Shown here: piece after piece, positions 12,866 to 24,296 of the stretch | How the letters are laid out: every line of letters begins with the position of its first letter | Numbering within the stretch: position 1 is the first letter of the stretch | NCBI GenBank assembly: GCA_905250115.1 | Contig: CAJNOI010000080.1 | Coordinates: forward strand, 248,001 to 312,000 | Length of the DNA: 64,000 bases | Source: Adineta steineri | Lineage: Eukaryota > Rotifera > Eurotatoria > Adinetida > Adinetidae | Direction: 5' to 3' | Position numbers and translations under genes: made by a program | The notes under the pieces: model-generated | Told to the model about the DNA's origin: nothing | Databases searched by the model: none | What the model saw: only the letters and a program-made list of their open reading frames with translations

Positions 12866-13887
12866 ATGTTGCTAGACGATAATAATGAGCAACAACAATC
12901 AACAGATTCATTTCGTTGTACATCAACGTAAGTCGTTCAATATATCATGTTACTTTTATATTAGAACAAAAAAGAAACAACTGTTTTGTTTCTTTTCAAA
13001 TTTTTCATCTTAACTTGAAGTACACTAAGTAACTTGAGCTAACTCTATTCTAAAATAACAAATACAAAATTTCTGTTTTTTTTAAATAGTAGAATTTATT
13101 TTTTTTTCTTATATAGTTATTTGTCAAATGAATATTTTCCACAAGATGATGAATTTGGTGATGAAATAATGAATATGTCGAAAAGTTTACATATGAATTC
13201 ACCTGAAGGTAAAATGTATGATAGTGATATAAATAATGAAAATAAACGATTACAAAGAAAATTATTAATTGAACAATTACATTCGCAACTTATTCATAAT
13301 CAATTACAACGAACACAACCAAGAGATTATCTACGTATATTACATCAATCAAATACACCAGCATATTGGTATAAAACACCTACACCCTCACGTTCGGTTT
13401 ATTTTTATGATCGAAATTATCAAAAACAAATTCAACAACCAGTTACTACAATTGAAAAACCAAAAGTTAATGTTAAAGTAAGTTAAAGATATCATTTTAT
13501 CTTTTTCTATACATATATTTTCAGCCTGTTCAATCAAAATCAATACAAACTCCAAGAAGTTCTAGTAAATATTCAAGTTTTGTTCAGAAAAGTTCTCTCT
13601 CAATGTCACCTCGTCCAAAACAGACGATAGATACACATCGTATTACTACTACGAAATCTTTTCCATTAAAACAAAGTTCATGTGAACATTATCATCCACC
13701 ATCGCCAAATTTTTCTCAACGATATCCTTCTGCTCAATCACGATTCTCAACATTACTACCTATTAATATTATTAAACAAGAATATAATTTATTAAATATA
13801 AATGAAAATGAAATTTCAAATCATCAACCAATTATTAATGAATCAAGAAAAACATTAAATCCAATCGTTGTACCTTCAGCTTCATAA
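12866..13887 (+). CDS. Unrecognised protein, Gln/Ser/Pro-rich
   Basis: Three exons (12866-12927, 13117-13477, 13525-13887) join in frame into 261 codons with good donors and acceptors (GTAAGT donors; ATATAG and TTTCAG acceptors). I do not recognise the family. The first third is acidic (QDDEFGDEIMNMSKSLH). The middle is a probable helix rich in Arg/Leu/Gln/His (KRLQRKLLIEQLHSQLIHNQ), then an aromatic patch (AYWYKTPTPSRSVYFYDRNY). The rest is low-complexity Ser/Pro/Gln with basic residues and no membrane segment, signal peptide or Cys pairs. Likely an intrinsically disordered cytosolic or nuclear protein. Exon phases and absence of stops over 786 bases support a real gene; function cannot be inferred. 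It follows the Ly6 gene by about 250 bases on the same strand. Confidence 0.65.
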
Positions 13888-14049
13888 TGAATAATATAAG
13901 GATAGAGATAACAAAAAATTGTGCAATAGAATTCTAGAAATATACTATCATTGATTTCATAAGTTGTGTTTTGAGTGTGAATACATGTATAAATAAAGAA
14001 ACAAAAAAAAATATAATTTGTAATGTATGATAAGAAATGAGAGCAAAAA

Positions 14050-14167
14050 GCTTACGACACTCGGTATTCCCAGGCGGTCACCCATCCAAGTACTAACCGA
14101 GCCCGACGTTGCTTAACTTCAGTGATCGGACGAGAACTGGTGTATTCAACGTGGTATGGCCGTAAGC
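14050..14167 (-). rRNA. 5S ribosomal RNA
   Basis: On the minus strand the sequence runs from GCTTACGGCCATACCACG to GGGAATACCGAGTGTCGTAAGC, about 118 bases, with terminal GCTTACG/CGTAAGC pairing (helix I). The internal Pol III promoter is visible: box A as AGTTAAGCAACGTCGGGC, and the TTGGATGGGTGACCGCCTGG region as box C. A short T-run (GCTTTTT) directly follows the 3' end, a Pol III terminator. Single copy here, not in a tandem array, with no histone or spliced-leader neighbour. Confidence 0.97.
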
Positions 14168-17100
14168 ATATGTTAGTAGATATGTTGGACATTTTATAGT
14201 TATCGATCGGATTCATATGCACAAATTATATTAATAGTATTGTCACATTAGTCATCTATAATTTAGTCTATAATTGAATAATGTTCTATTGAAAAGTTAG
14301 TATAATAATACTAATGAATTATCCATTAAATGTGAAAATCGTTATAAGATGAAAATAAAAAATTCATTCCTTTAGTTACCATAAGACATTAAATGTATTT
14401 TAAGTTCTAATAGTCATTAATGAGATAATGTAAAATAAGAATTATTAGTACTAACGATCTAATAAATTTTTATTATGATAATATAATGTTCAGAAGAATA
14501 AATTCAATATCGATCATAAACAAATATTTATATTAGAACAACTAAATAATAGAAGTTCATTTCTTTACGCATCATTGCTATTTTGTCTGTTTTTTTTTCT
14601 CTTCATCAATAAATAAACTTTATTTGTTCAAGGATATTTTGTCGGTTAACATTTACATTATTTGTCAAGTAGACTTAGTGAAATATTCTTCATCTTCTTC
14701 TTCTTCTTGAATTTGCATTCAATTGACGGGTAAATTTCATACTGCATCTAATCAACCTGTCTCATTGTCACTTGTCTTTGTCATGAACACGACATAAAAA
14801 GAGAAAACGTACAAATAAATTTGCATTTTTTTAATCTATTTCTTTACAGAAATCACTTTTGTGTGAAATACATATATATATACAAACACAAAAGACTATA
14901 TACTATGCTGTCAATTGCATCATTTTGTCCCGTCGTATAATTACTTATTGTATTTCTTTATATATATATATATATGAAAGTCAATAATAAACAAAAGGTG
15001 TTCAATAGAATAATGTAAAATGAGCCCAAGCGTGATTTTACATATATAGTATATGTATATGATCACCGTCCCATCATAATACTTCTTCAATGTTCAATTT
15101 CAGTGTGAACAAATAGTATTCTGATGGACAAATGTATGTCGTCTATCACTATATATATATATATACAAGTAAATGATCGATGTTTATGTTAGATTTATAC
15201 AAAAGGGCGAGAATTAGATCGAGAATCATTGAATTTGTGTGAATAAATGTGAATTGTTAGAAATTAGTCTGTTGTCGCTTGAGTAATTTTCAATACATCG
15301 AAGCGTCTCAAGTGGCTATAAGATGACCATTCTCCATCATCATCACCATCATCATCGTCATTTGCTTTATGCATGCTTGTTTAATTATAGTGATTTGTGA
15401 CACATTGAGTTTTTTTTTCTCATATTAATTCTATGAATACTTGAATAGAACGAATCAGTATCTGGAACAAAAGCTTTTACGAAGAATCTTTATTCAAACA
15501 ATACGGATGCATGCACTATAGACAGATGATTTTCTTCATCTGTCTTCTATTCTTCTTCTTCGTCTTCATTTTTCTTTTTGAGCACGCTATTACCATCATC
15601 ATATAAAACAACGCAACAACAAGGAGTATAAATGCGCGTGAGCATCATCACATGAGTAGAGTAAAAGAAGAAGAAGAAGATGTAAAGCATAAGGAAAGAA
15701 AAAGAAAAAAAAACGAGAACGAGAACGAGAGAGAAAGAAAAACGATAGAGGAAAACAACAGCAGCTGATTGAGAGCTAACGCGTGAGGCGTATTTTTTTC
15801 GAGACGTGAGTGAGGCATTGGCGTAGTTTTTTGCGAGATGAAGGATATTGTTTTTTTTCTGCGTTTCAGATGCTCAAATAAACTACTTCTTCTTCTTCTT
15901 TTTCCAAGAACAGAGACAGAAATACAAATAGTCGACAAGATTTCGCTATCATTAATAACAGTAAAAAAGAACAACAAAAATATTGACGACAACTAAGAAA
16001 AAAGAAAACGACGCAGAAGACAATATTACAAGATATAGTATAATACTTTCTAATTATTTCTTTCTTTTTCCTGTATGTCTCTATCTTTCTTATTCTATTA
16101 AATCAGCGCCAAATATTGTCATTATCTACGTGCCTGTATTGAAATTGCTCTCAAACAGTGTATATGTGACTTTATATAACAAGTAAATTTGTTCTTTATT
16201 TTTCTTTTCTTTGTACATAAGGATTAAACAACATTTGTTGGTTTAAAATCTCATTAGAATTTAATACTTTTTTTCTTTTTTTTTTCTTCACCTCGATGTC
16301 TGATCTAGTGATTGTCCATAAATGAATTCTAACAAGGTCAAACGTTTTCGAGCATTTCTCCTTACTCTGTCTTTCGTTTGAAAGGTGTACTCATTTCATC
16401 ACCAATTCAACAAAAGTATAACACTTAAAAAATGAATGAGGCAATAGCAAGCAGCTAACACAAGGTTATACAATTCTTTTTCAAGTTTCGACCACGTTTA
16501 TTGAGCAACTGTCAAATTTTATACTAAGAGACATGTATTGACCTTGATTACTTGAAACTATCTGGAGATGTAAGACCACACCCCTTGATGTATATAGAAA
16601 TGAATAAAATCATTATCAATACATAAAATACAAATTGGATCATCCGAATATAGTAATGGAAATATTGATAATAGACCACTTTATATTAATGTCTCTATGT
16701 ATCCGTCTTCCGTCTTATGTAGTACGCATGAAAAAAAAGTTGTTCGACGAGGTAAAAAAACGAGCGAAGCAGCGTGGAGAAAGAGTCAGAGAATGAGAAA
16801 AGAAGTAGAATGAGAGAGAAGAGAGGAAGGCATGCAAACACATATATACACACGGGGAACAGTGTCAATCCTATTCTGTCGTTTGCCTGTACGTCGTCAC
16901 TACAACTATATTGCTAACGTCGTCGTCTTTTCTAATCATTATTACTTGCGTGTGCGTGCATATAGTCACCAAAAGTTCTCCATATCTTTGTTTCTTATAT
17001 GAATAATAATAACAAAGAATAGCCTAAAGGAAGCGCAGGAGTAGAACTCCTCCATAGTACTGTTTTTATTTGTTATATATCGTTTTCTTTTCCATACATA

Positions 17101-17414
17101 CACATTAAATTCTTCCGCAACAAAACTCCCTATTTAATTAGTCAGCTAACTAGCAAGAATAATGTAACGCAAATCATAGGTCGCGATGTCCTATGACAAA
17201 AAACGGAAATGAATGATGGAACATATTTTCTTTAGAAAAATGTTTCGTCATTGTTCCATAAGAAGTAGAATTAGCTCGTTGTGTAGAAAAAAAGAAAGAA
17301 AAACTTGTAATCAATGAAAGAGAACAAAATTAGCGTTGTATTGTGACAACATCAAGGTTAGTATTTATCCTTGATGATGGTCTCATCTTCGTTCTTTTAT
17401 CAATCTGTCTATAG
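14168..17414. other. Long gene-poor region with simple repeats
   Basis: About 3.2 kb with no confident gene. It holds several TATATA microsatellites (around 14873, 14960 and 15152), a CAT/ATC triplet run near 15340-15360, and strongly strand-biased GA-rich sequence at 15660-15750 and 16738-16830. A minus-strand open frame at 15648-15992 is the complement of the purine-rich run and translates to low-complexity Ser/Phe/Leu, so it is not called. Could contain distant 5' regulatory DNA of the Yippee-like gene. Confidence 0.5.
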
Positions 17415-17822
17415 ATTGTTTGCGGTCAATTTGTCTCCTGAGGGGATGTTGGAGGAAAAGAATATAGAGCCACTTCAACCGTCAACTAAATGTCAGTTGA
17501 ACCATAATATCGATGCATGCTTAGATCTCTTACGTAATAAACTTTTCTATATACACATATGTGTACATTCATGCAAAACGATTGACGCAAATATTTGACT
17601 TTTATTCAAGTAGTAGTAGTTATTTTTTTTCTTGTATTAACAAAATCCTTGATTTTGATTCTTAAATAAAAGATAATTCTTGTTCTTTTTTTTTTATTCT
17701 AGACAATTTTGTACGTAATTATATTTGGACGGTTCTTCAATCAGATCCGTCGTTATTTTTCTTCAAGTTATATTTATTATTAAATCATCGTGGTGGCAAC
17801 TTGTTGGACATTTCTTTCTACC
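17415..17822 (+). pseudogene. Two exon-like coding segments of unknown gene
   Basis: Segment 17415-17533 follows a TCTGTCTATAG acceptor and ends at a C|GTAATA donor. Segment 17703-17822 follows TTTTTATTCTAG and ends at ACC|GTAAGT. They share an open frame across the splice (LFAVNLSPEGMLEEKNIEPL ... NIDACLDLLR, then HNFVRNYIWTVLQSDPSLFF ... NHRGGNLLDISFY). Composition looks like real protein rather than chance, but I find no further exon on either side. Splicing on to the Yippee-like exon at 18947 would give a frame that stops after nine codons. It may be a relic, a very short gene, or part of a gene whose other exons I could not recognise. The second segment weakly resembles the F-(I/L)-W-x-x-L-x-x-x-P-x-(I/L)-x-F pattern at the TFIIIC220 N-terminus; I do not call it as that. 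Confidence 0.35.
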
Positions 17823-18946
17823 GTAAGTTATTTTATGCATTTATGCTAATATTGTGCATTGACAAAGAAAGAAAAAAAAGATAGATATCTTTGTGTCTCG
17901 TCAACGATTATTTAACTCTGTGTATCACCTGCTGATGTATTCTTTTTTTTCTCTTATCAAAGTTTTAAGTAAATACTGTGCAGCATTTTTTATACTCTAT
18001 CATCTCATGTACTGAATATTTAAACGATATTATTCTTCAATATGTATGTATTTAGATATATCAGTCATTCTATATATAGAAGAATTTACGATAACAAACT
18101 TTTTTATTTTAGTCTTATTATTAGAGTTATGCAAGGTACTCATCATTATCGGATTAGAGAGAGCTTGGAATAATATAAGGGGACATAGCATATTTATATA
18201 TATATATATCTAATAACTTTTGCATGCGCCACATTGATGAACATACATCCGTATTTGTTCGATTGCGCAAGGAGTACAAACATAGATCAATAATGGTGTT
18301 TGATGGAGAATAAGAAATGAAAGAGTATGAATTGGATACGCTCGATGGTTTTTTTTTCTTCTTCTTTCTCTCGATTTTCTTTCTTTTCTATTGCTTACAA
18401 ATAAGTTCAATGATCGATTGAATCTATGCAATTGTAATATATGTGTATGGTCATCAAAATTCAAGTTGTTTATTATAGGTGTAGATCGAGTGTGATGAGA
18501 GATGACCGAACAGGGTCGACAAGCAAATAAGTGCTTGTGTCTCGTCTTCAACTTTTGATGTTATCTTTCATGAGTGAATAGAAGAATGTGAATAGTTATT
18601 ATATATATATATGATAGTCAAACATAGGAGAAAGTTGCAAATATAATATTGAAGAAGAGATTGACCTTGTAGAACAATATTCTCATGAATAAAACTAATT
18701 CATATGTTCTTTTTCTACCATGATGAAGAAAACTAGGACTTGAGACGGGAAATCATTAAAATGATGAATAAATCAATAATGGAAAAACACACGTGGCATC
18801 CGTCACTTAATTTTCTTTGATGATGTTCATGAGGTCGATATAGTCAGTTCTCTTTCCTTGTTCCTATCTATGTCAATCATTAACATCTATAATGAATTTC
18901 CTATTTTTTTATTTTGTTTATTATCTCTTCTTTTTTGTTGCTTTAG
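17823..18946. other. Upstream region / probable 5' UTR intron of the Yippee-like gene
   Basis: No confident coding exon. The ATG of the Yippee-like gene sits 12 bases after a good acceptor (TTGCTTTAG at 18946), which implies an upstream untranslated exon and an intron covering at least part of this stretch. TATATA tracts occur near 18195 and 18600. Confidence 0.4.
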
Positions 18947-18958
18947 ATCCGTCAAAAG

Positions 18959-19543
18959 ATGGTAAAAAATAGTCATCATGGAGGTTCAAAAACGCTTGGT
19001 AAATTATTTCAATATTATCTACCAGCTAAAACACATCGAACTTATTCATGTCTTCATTGTCGTGCTCAATTGGCTAATCATGACGAATTAATATCTAAAG
19101 TAATCTTACAAAAAACTTGTATATATATCTATATATAGAGATCTTTTTTTAGTCATTTCAAGGTAGTCAAGGTCGCGCATATCTATTTAATTCAGTGTAT
19201 GTTATTTCTTATATATACATATCTATATCAGTTGTATATTTATCTTAGTGTAAATGTAAATACAAGTGCTGCTGAAGAACGAGTTCTACTGACTGGTTTA
19301 CATGAAGTAGCTGATATATATTGTGAATGTTGTAAAACTTTACTTGGTTGGAAATATGTAAGTATTCTTTTTATTTTTAAATATAGAAAAAGTATTTATT
19401 TTTCTTCTTCTATATAGGAACATGCATTTGAATCCAGTCAAAAATATAAAGAAGGAAAATATATTATTGAACTTGTACATATGATAAAAGATAATGGATG
19501 GGATGCTGAAAATATGAATCAATCAAAATATTTCAGAAAATAA
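18959..19543 (+). CDS. Yippee-like zinc-binding protein (YPEL1-4 group)
   Basis: Small, deeply conserved nuclear/centrosomal protein linked to cell-cycle and proliferation control. Coding exons 18959-19099, 19153-19196, 19249-19357 and 19418-19543 make 139 residues. The Yippee domain is nearly intact: [77 protein letters not shown] and [20 protein letters not shown]. The zinc ligands are the two C-x2-C pairs, CLHC and CECC. It matches YPEL1-4, not YPEL5. Compared with vertebrates (about 119-127 residues) there is a slightly longer N-terminus ([20 protein letters not shown]) and a short extra tail after DNGWD. The start is the only ATG in frame after the acceptor at 18946. Confidence 0.96.
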
Positions 19544-20956
19544 TTTATTTCTCTATTGAGACCCGCGTGCAAAAACAGTGATGTTAACAGTTTTTATTCT
19601 AAACAAAAAAAACACAAAAGCTTCTGTTTCTGTTCCTATTTATCTAGTCATCTTTCCATATATATATATACATATATTATAGTTATCGATTAGTATTATT
19701 ATTTGGTTGAGTAGAGAAACTATCTAGACAAAACGAAAAAAAAGGTTAAAAGAATTTCTTCTATTAATGATAATTTGTGCCAATTTATTTTTATTAATAT
19801 CTTTTGTATATTATTTGTTCTTTTCTTTGCATTGTTACTTTTATTTGTGTATATATATATATTGATGTATATTTAATTTTTTTTTTGTTCATTTTAAACA
19901 TATAGTCTATAATTATTTTTTTTTTTGTTGCTCGAAGAACAATCGTGAGCTTCTTTTGTTTGTTTGTTTTCATTATATTCATTGTTCGATGTTAATTTTG
20001 GTAAAAGAAATCTATACAGAGTGACTATGATGACCGTGTGAGAAAAAAAAAAGAATTTCTTTTCTTTAATGGATAAAGATGGATGTCCTCGAATTGGATT
20101 AAGTAATCAATGATAAGAAAAAGATTTGTATGTTGTTGTTTGATATGAGAAGAAGAAAAAAAATGAGAAGATTCTATAGGTCATGCTTCTATAAGATAGA
20201 TTACCATATGTAAATAAAACACTTATATATTCACAAGAGAAATTGTAGGAAAATACGTGCGAAGGACAAATTTTACTTGAGAAATAATAAATGATCTTTG
20301 TAATTAAGTAAATATTGAATGAATTTTTTTTTATAAGATTATCGATAATGCATATGGATTTGTATATTTAGTTTCGAAAAAAAATGAGATCTCTTTGTTA
20401 ATAGTGAGAAAAAATAAGAATCTATTGTTGCATATATAATTTAATATTATATTGAAGATGATAATAAAATTATTTGTATTAATATTTTCAGGAATATTTA
20501 TATTTTAAATTAGAAAAATTGTTTTTTCTTCTGATATATGACATTAAACTATTCCCATATTGATAGCATTTCCGATTTAATATTTCCAGCTGTCGGAAAC
20601 GAGATTTTATAAATAGTATGAAAGACATGTACATAATTGTACAACGAATAATTCATCATAAAGAAATATTTTATTGTATATGCCGTTAACTCTAGATGGA
20701 GTAAGTATCCAAATAAGAAAATATTATCTTTATCTTACGAAAAAGTAAAACACGACTGGCCTATTCAAATTAACTTATGTCTATGTTTACGAATACAACA
20801 TATATACTTCCAAGAAATAGAACAATTTTCAAGGACAAACTTTTCTTAATGTATTAGTAAACATGAAATAATATTTATAAACTAATACATATTATTTTTA
20901 GATGAAATTTTTTTCATATTATTCCTTTCATATAATCTCATATCGTTTTTTCACAG
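19544..20956. other. Intergenic
   Basis: Between the Yippee-like stop and the first secure folylpolyglutamate synthase exon. AT-rich with homopolymer A/T runs and TATATA tracts. ATGs at 20618, 20680 and 20696 with a GTAAGT donor at 20701 could mark a first exon of the downstream gene, but none joins exon 20957 in the required phase. Confidence 0.5.
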
Positions 20957-23242
20957 CTCCTCAAATTCGAAAAGTGGCGTCCGTTTCTAAAACAATCTCA
21001 GATCGTTATCAAGTTTGAAAATTAAATAAAGAAAGAACGATTTTTTGTATAATTTTATTTCAGGAAGCAATTGTAACATTAAATGCTTTACAAACAAATC
21101 AACTAAAATTAAAAACAACTGAACGACGTGGAAAATCCATGAATGATATTCTACGTTATTTATCATATCTTAACGTTCAGGTGAACGAAAGATAAAAACT
21201 CGAGGTAACAGCGTTGTAAGTGTGAACAAATCTAATGTTGTTCTTATGCATGATACTCTGTATGCCTCGAATGAATTTTAATAATGTTTTTTTGAATCAA
21301 ACTTTTTAATTTATTTTCTTTTTTCTTACAGTTGGATCATATTGATCAGCTTAATATAATTCATGTAGCAGGTACAAAAGGAAAAGGATCGACATGTGCA
21401 TTTACAGAATCAATTCTACGACAATATGGTTATAAAACGGGTTTTTTTAGGTACAGAAATTTTTTTCTTTTAGAATAGATTATTTTCAATAGAAAAGAAT
21501 TTTAAGTTCACCACATTTAATCGAAGCACGAGAACGAATTCGTATTAATGGGAAATTAATATCAAAGGAAAAATTTGTTGATTATTTTTGGCAATGTTAT
21601 AATGCGATATGCAATGCTGTTCAACAATCAACTGAGAAAGTAATTAGATTAAAATTATTTTTTTTCGATTAAGATTCAAATTTTCCGTAGATGAGAGGGA
21701 AATATTGAATTTTCATCTATTTGAGTATAGTCGAAGAGTTGATTATATAGACATGCTTGTGAATCATCAGATCAAAAACTGTATTTTTATTATTCTAGGA
21801 ACCACTTTATATGCCATTTTATTTCTCATTTCTAACAACAATGATGTTCTATGTTTTTGTTCATGAAAAGGTATAAAATTCTTTTTTGTTTCTTATTAAA
21901 TTATGAATTGTTCTTCGAAGATTGATGTTGCTATTATCGAAGTAGGCATTGGTGGAGAACTTGATTGTACAAATATTATCAAGTTTGTTAAATTTTTATT
22001 TCTTCGAAAATTTACATTTTTTGTTTTGCATATATAGAACTCCAATCGTATGTGGTATAGCATCATTAGGTTTAGATCATGTTAAAATATTAGGGAATAC
22101 AATTGAGCAAATTGCTTGGCAAAAAGCTGGAATATTTAAAAAAGATGTTCCAGCTATCACAGTACCGCAAGTACCAAGTGCTATGGATGTTTTATTTGAA
22201 AGAGCTAAGGAAAAACATGTAAGAAAAACTAAAAATTTAAATAAGATCGTTTGTTGTATTTTTTACTAGTGTCAATTAACAATTGCACCATCATTAAATC
22301 ATTATTCAAATTATCCATTTTCTCTTTCACTTGCTGGAGATATACAAGAAATCAATGCATCATTAGCAATACAATTAGTTTTTCATTGGTTAAGTGCTCG
22401 AGCAGGTTAGTAAATAAATAAGATTTAGATTCTTTAAAAAAGATTTATGATTTACTTTTAGGAAAATCTTATAATGAACTTCTCGAATCACCATTGAGTA
22501 AAGAAATTCTACAAGGTTTAGCTACATGCCGTTGGTCAGGTCGTAATGAATTAGTTACTACGAATACTGCAACATATTATCTTGATGGTGCACAGTAAGT
22601 TAGATTGAATAAAATCTTGATTAGATTTTAATTATTTATGTTTAGTACTACTGAATCGATTGAACAATGTAAAAATTGGTTTATGAATTCAATATCAAAA
22701 CAACAAACACCAACAAGAAATATTCTTTTATTTTATTGTTCAAATGATCGAGATCCAGAAGTATTACTTCAACCTTTAATGGTAAAATTTTTATTTTATC
22801 TTTTATTTTGTTTAATGAATATACATATATAGACCTGTAAATTCGATTGTGTTGCTTTTTGTTCACCAGTAACATCAATGACAATTGATGGTAATTCTCA
22901 TACAGACACCAAATCTAATAATGGTTATTATTAATTATTTGTTTTTGATTTTTAATTCTATTTAATATTTTCTTATCTATAGATCAATGGCGAGCAAAAG
23001 TAGATATGAGTGGTGAAATCGGACGTCTTTCATTACATGTAGCTGCATTTGAAAAACTTTGGTTATCAACATTAGAAAATCAAACAAACATGCCATCAAT
23101 ACATTGTTTTCATACAGTATCACAAGCATTAGCATGGATTGATGATAGTAAATCATTAAAACCATCTGTTCTTGTTACTGGCAGTCTTTATTTAGTTGGA
23201 GCTGTTTTAAAATTACTTGATGGAAACGATAATGATGAATGA
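20957..23242 (+). CDS. FPGS: Folylpolyglutamate synthase (5' end unresolved)
   Basis: ATP-dependent ligase that adds gamma-linked glutamates to tetrahydrofolate, retaining folates in cytosol and mitochondria. Exons include 20957-21012, 21064-21180, 21332-21450 and 21507 onward, ending at TGA 23240-23242. Mur-ligase features: P-loop [92 protein letters not shown] and the C-terminal domain from [10 protein letters not shown] through [19 protein letters not shown], ending [18 protein letters not shown]. All match animal FPGS in order. The human insert before the last motif is shorter here. Exon 20957-21012 needs a phase-1 upstream exon, which I could not place, so the start codon and any mitochondrial leader are missing from this call. 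Confidence 0.93.
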
Positions 23243-24296
23243 AAAAATTCTTCGAAATAACTTCCGAAACTGATTTCTTTTTGTTTTGAAGTGATTTTTT
23301 CAAAATAAAAGTTAATACTGATTATAAAAACAAAAGAAACGATCATTAACGAATATGTTTGTAGAACCATATTGACAATGGTATTACTTTGAATTGACCT
23401 TTTCTTCAGTCTATTGAATATATTTAAACAGGATTGAGAATTATTAGAGTTTTGAAGTTATCTTCGATATAGATACTTGAGTATTTCATACATATAACGT
23501 GTATCATTTGATATTCTTCACTTGTTTCAAACAATAAATATGAATATTTCAATATTTTAACTATGAATTTAAGTTATATAGAGGTCGTTATATATCATTA
23601 TTTGAACTAAAATATAATTGGAGATTAATTTTGTTTTGTTTCATTGGTCATTTGAGATAAAACACATTAGAACAACCAATACAAATCTTTCAATCATTTC
23701 TTTTTCCTTTGATTAAACTGTTCATGTTCAGCATATTATTCTACTTTTTAAGAAATGCTTCTGTTGTTTTCTAAAAATTCTATTTGACAATTTCTCATAA
23801 GGGAAAGAAAAAGAAATCATTACATAATTATACAACAAAAAACAAGCAGTCTATAATACTAAATTCAATGATTCGTTTTCAATTTTAGATCAATCACACT
23901 CATCAAATAGGTATTTTTATCAACTTCGTTCTTATCATTACTTTCAGTAATAGTGAATCATACATTATTTTCAATATTTAAAGAAGTGAAACAACTTAGA
24001 TAGATCAAGTTTTTCATTCCGCAGACTATCTATTGAATTTTGAAACCATTTTAACACTCTATTGTACATAACAAAAGTCAGTCATCTACCTCTGCTAGTA
24101 GACGATATGTAATACGTCCTGTAGAAACTCCAAAAATATATGTAATACATTTTTTATCAAGAAATTTATTTTCATTTAGATTCAAAGAAGTTTTACTTTT
24201 CAGTATAATTTATCTGAAAAGAAAAGAAAAGAAAACGTAAGCGCACATTTTAATCATATAAACAATGTGGAAGAAAATCTTTTATTTAAGATCTCC
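23243..24296. other. Intergenic
   Basis: Same-strand spacer between folylpolyglutamate synthase and the polyhomeotic-like gene. AT-rich, with no open frame of interest, no RNA gene and no repeat I can define. The polyhomeotic-like promoter should lie in the last few hundred bases. Confidence 0.5.

Noticed and set aside
15648..15992. 114-codon minus-strand open frame
   Set aside because: Complement of a GA-rich simple sequence; translation is Ser/Phe/Leu low complexity without splice context.
18210..18551. 113-codon minus-strand frame
   Set aside because: Mixed low-complexity translation with a basic run; no domain and no splice partner.
20618..20701. Candidate first exon of folylpolyglutamate synthase (ATG at 20618, 20680 or 20696, donor at 20701)
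   Set aside because: None enters exon 20957 in the phase needed to read the FPGS frame, and two combinations meet stops.
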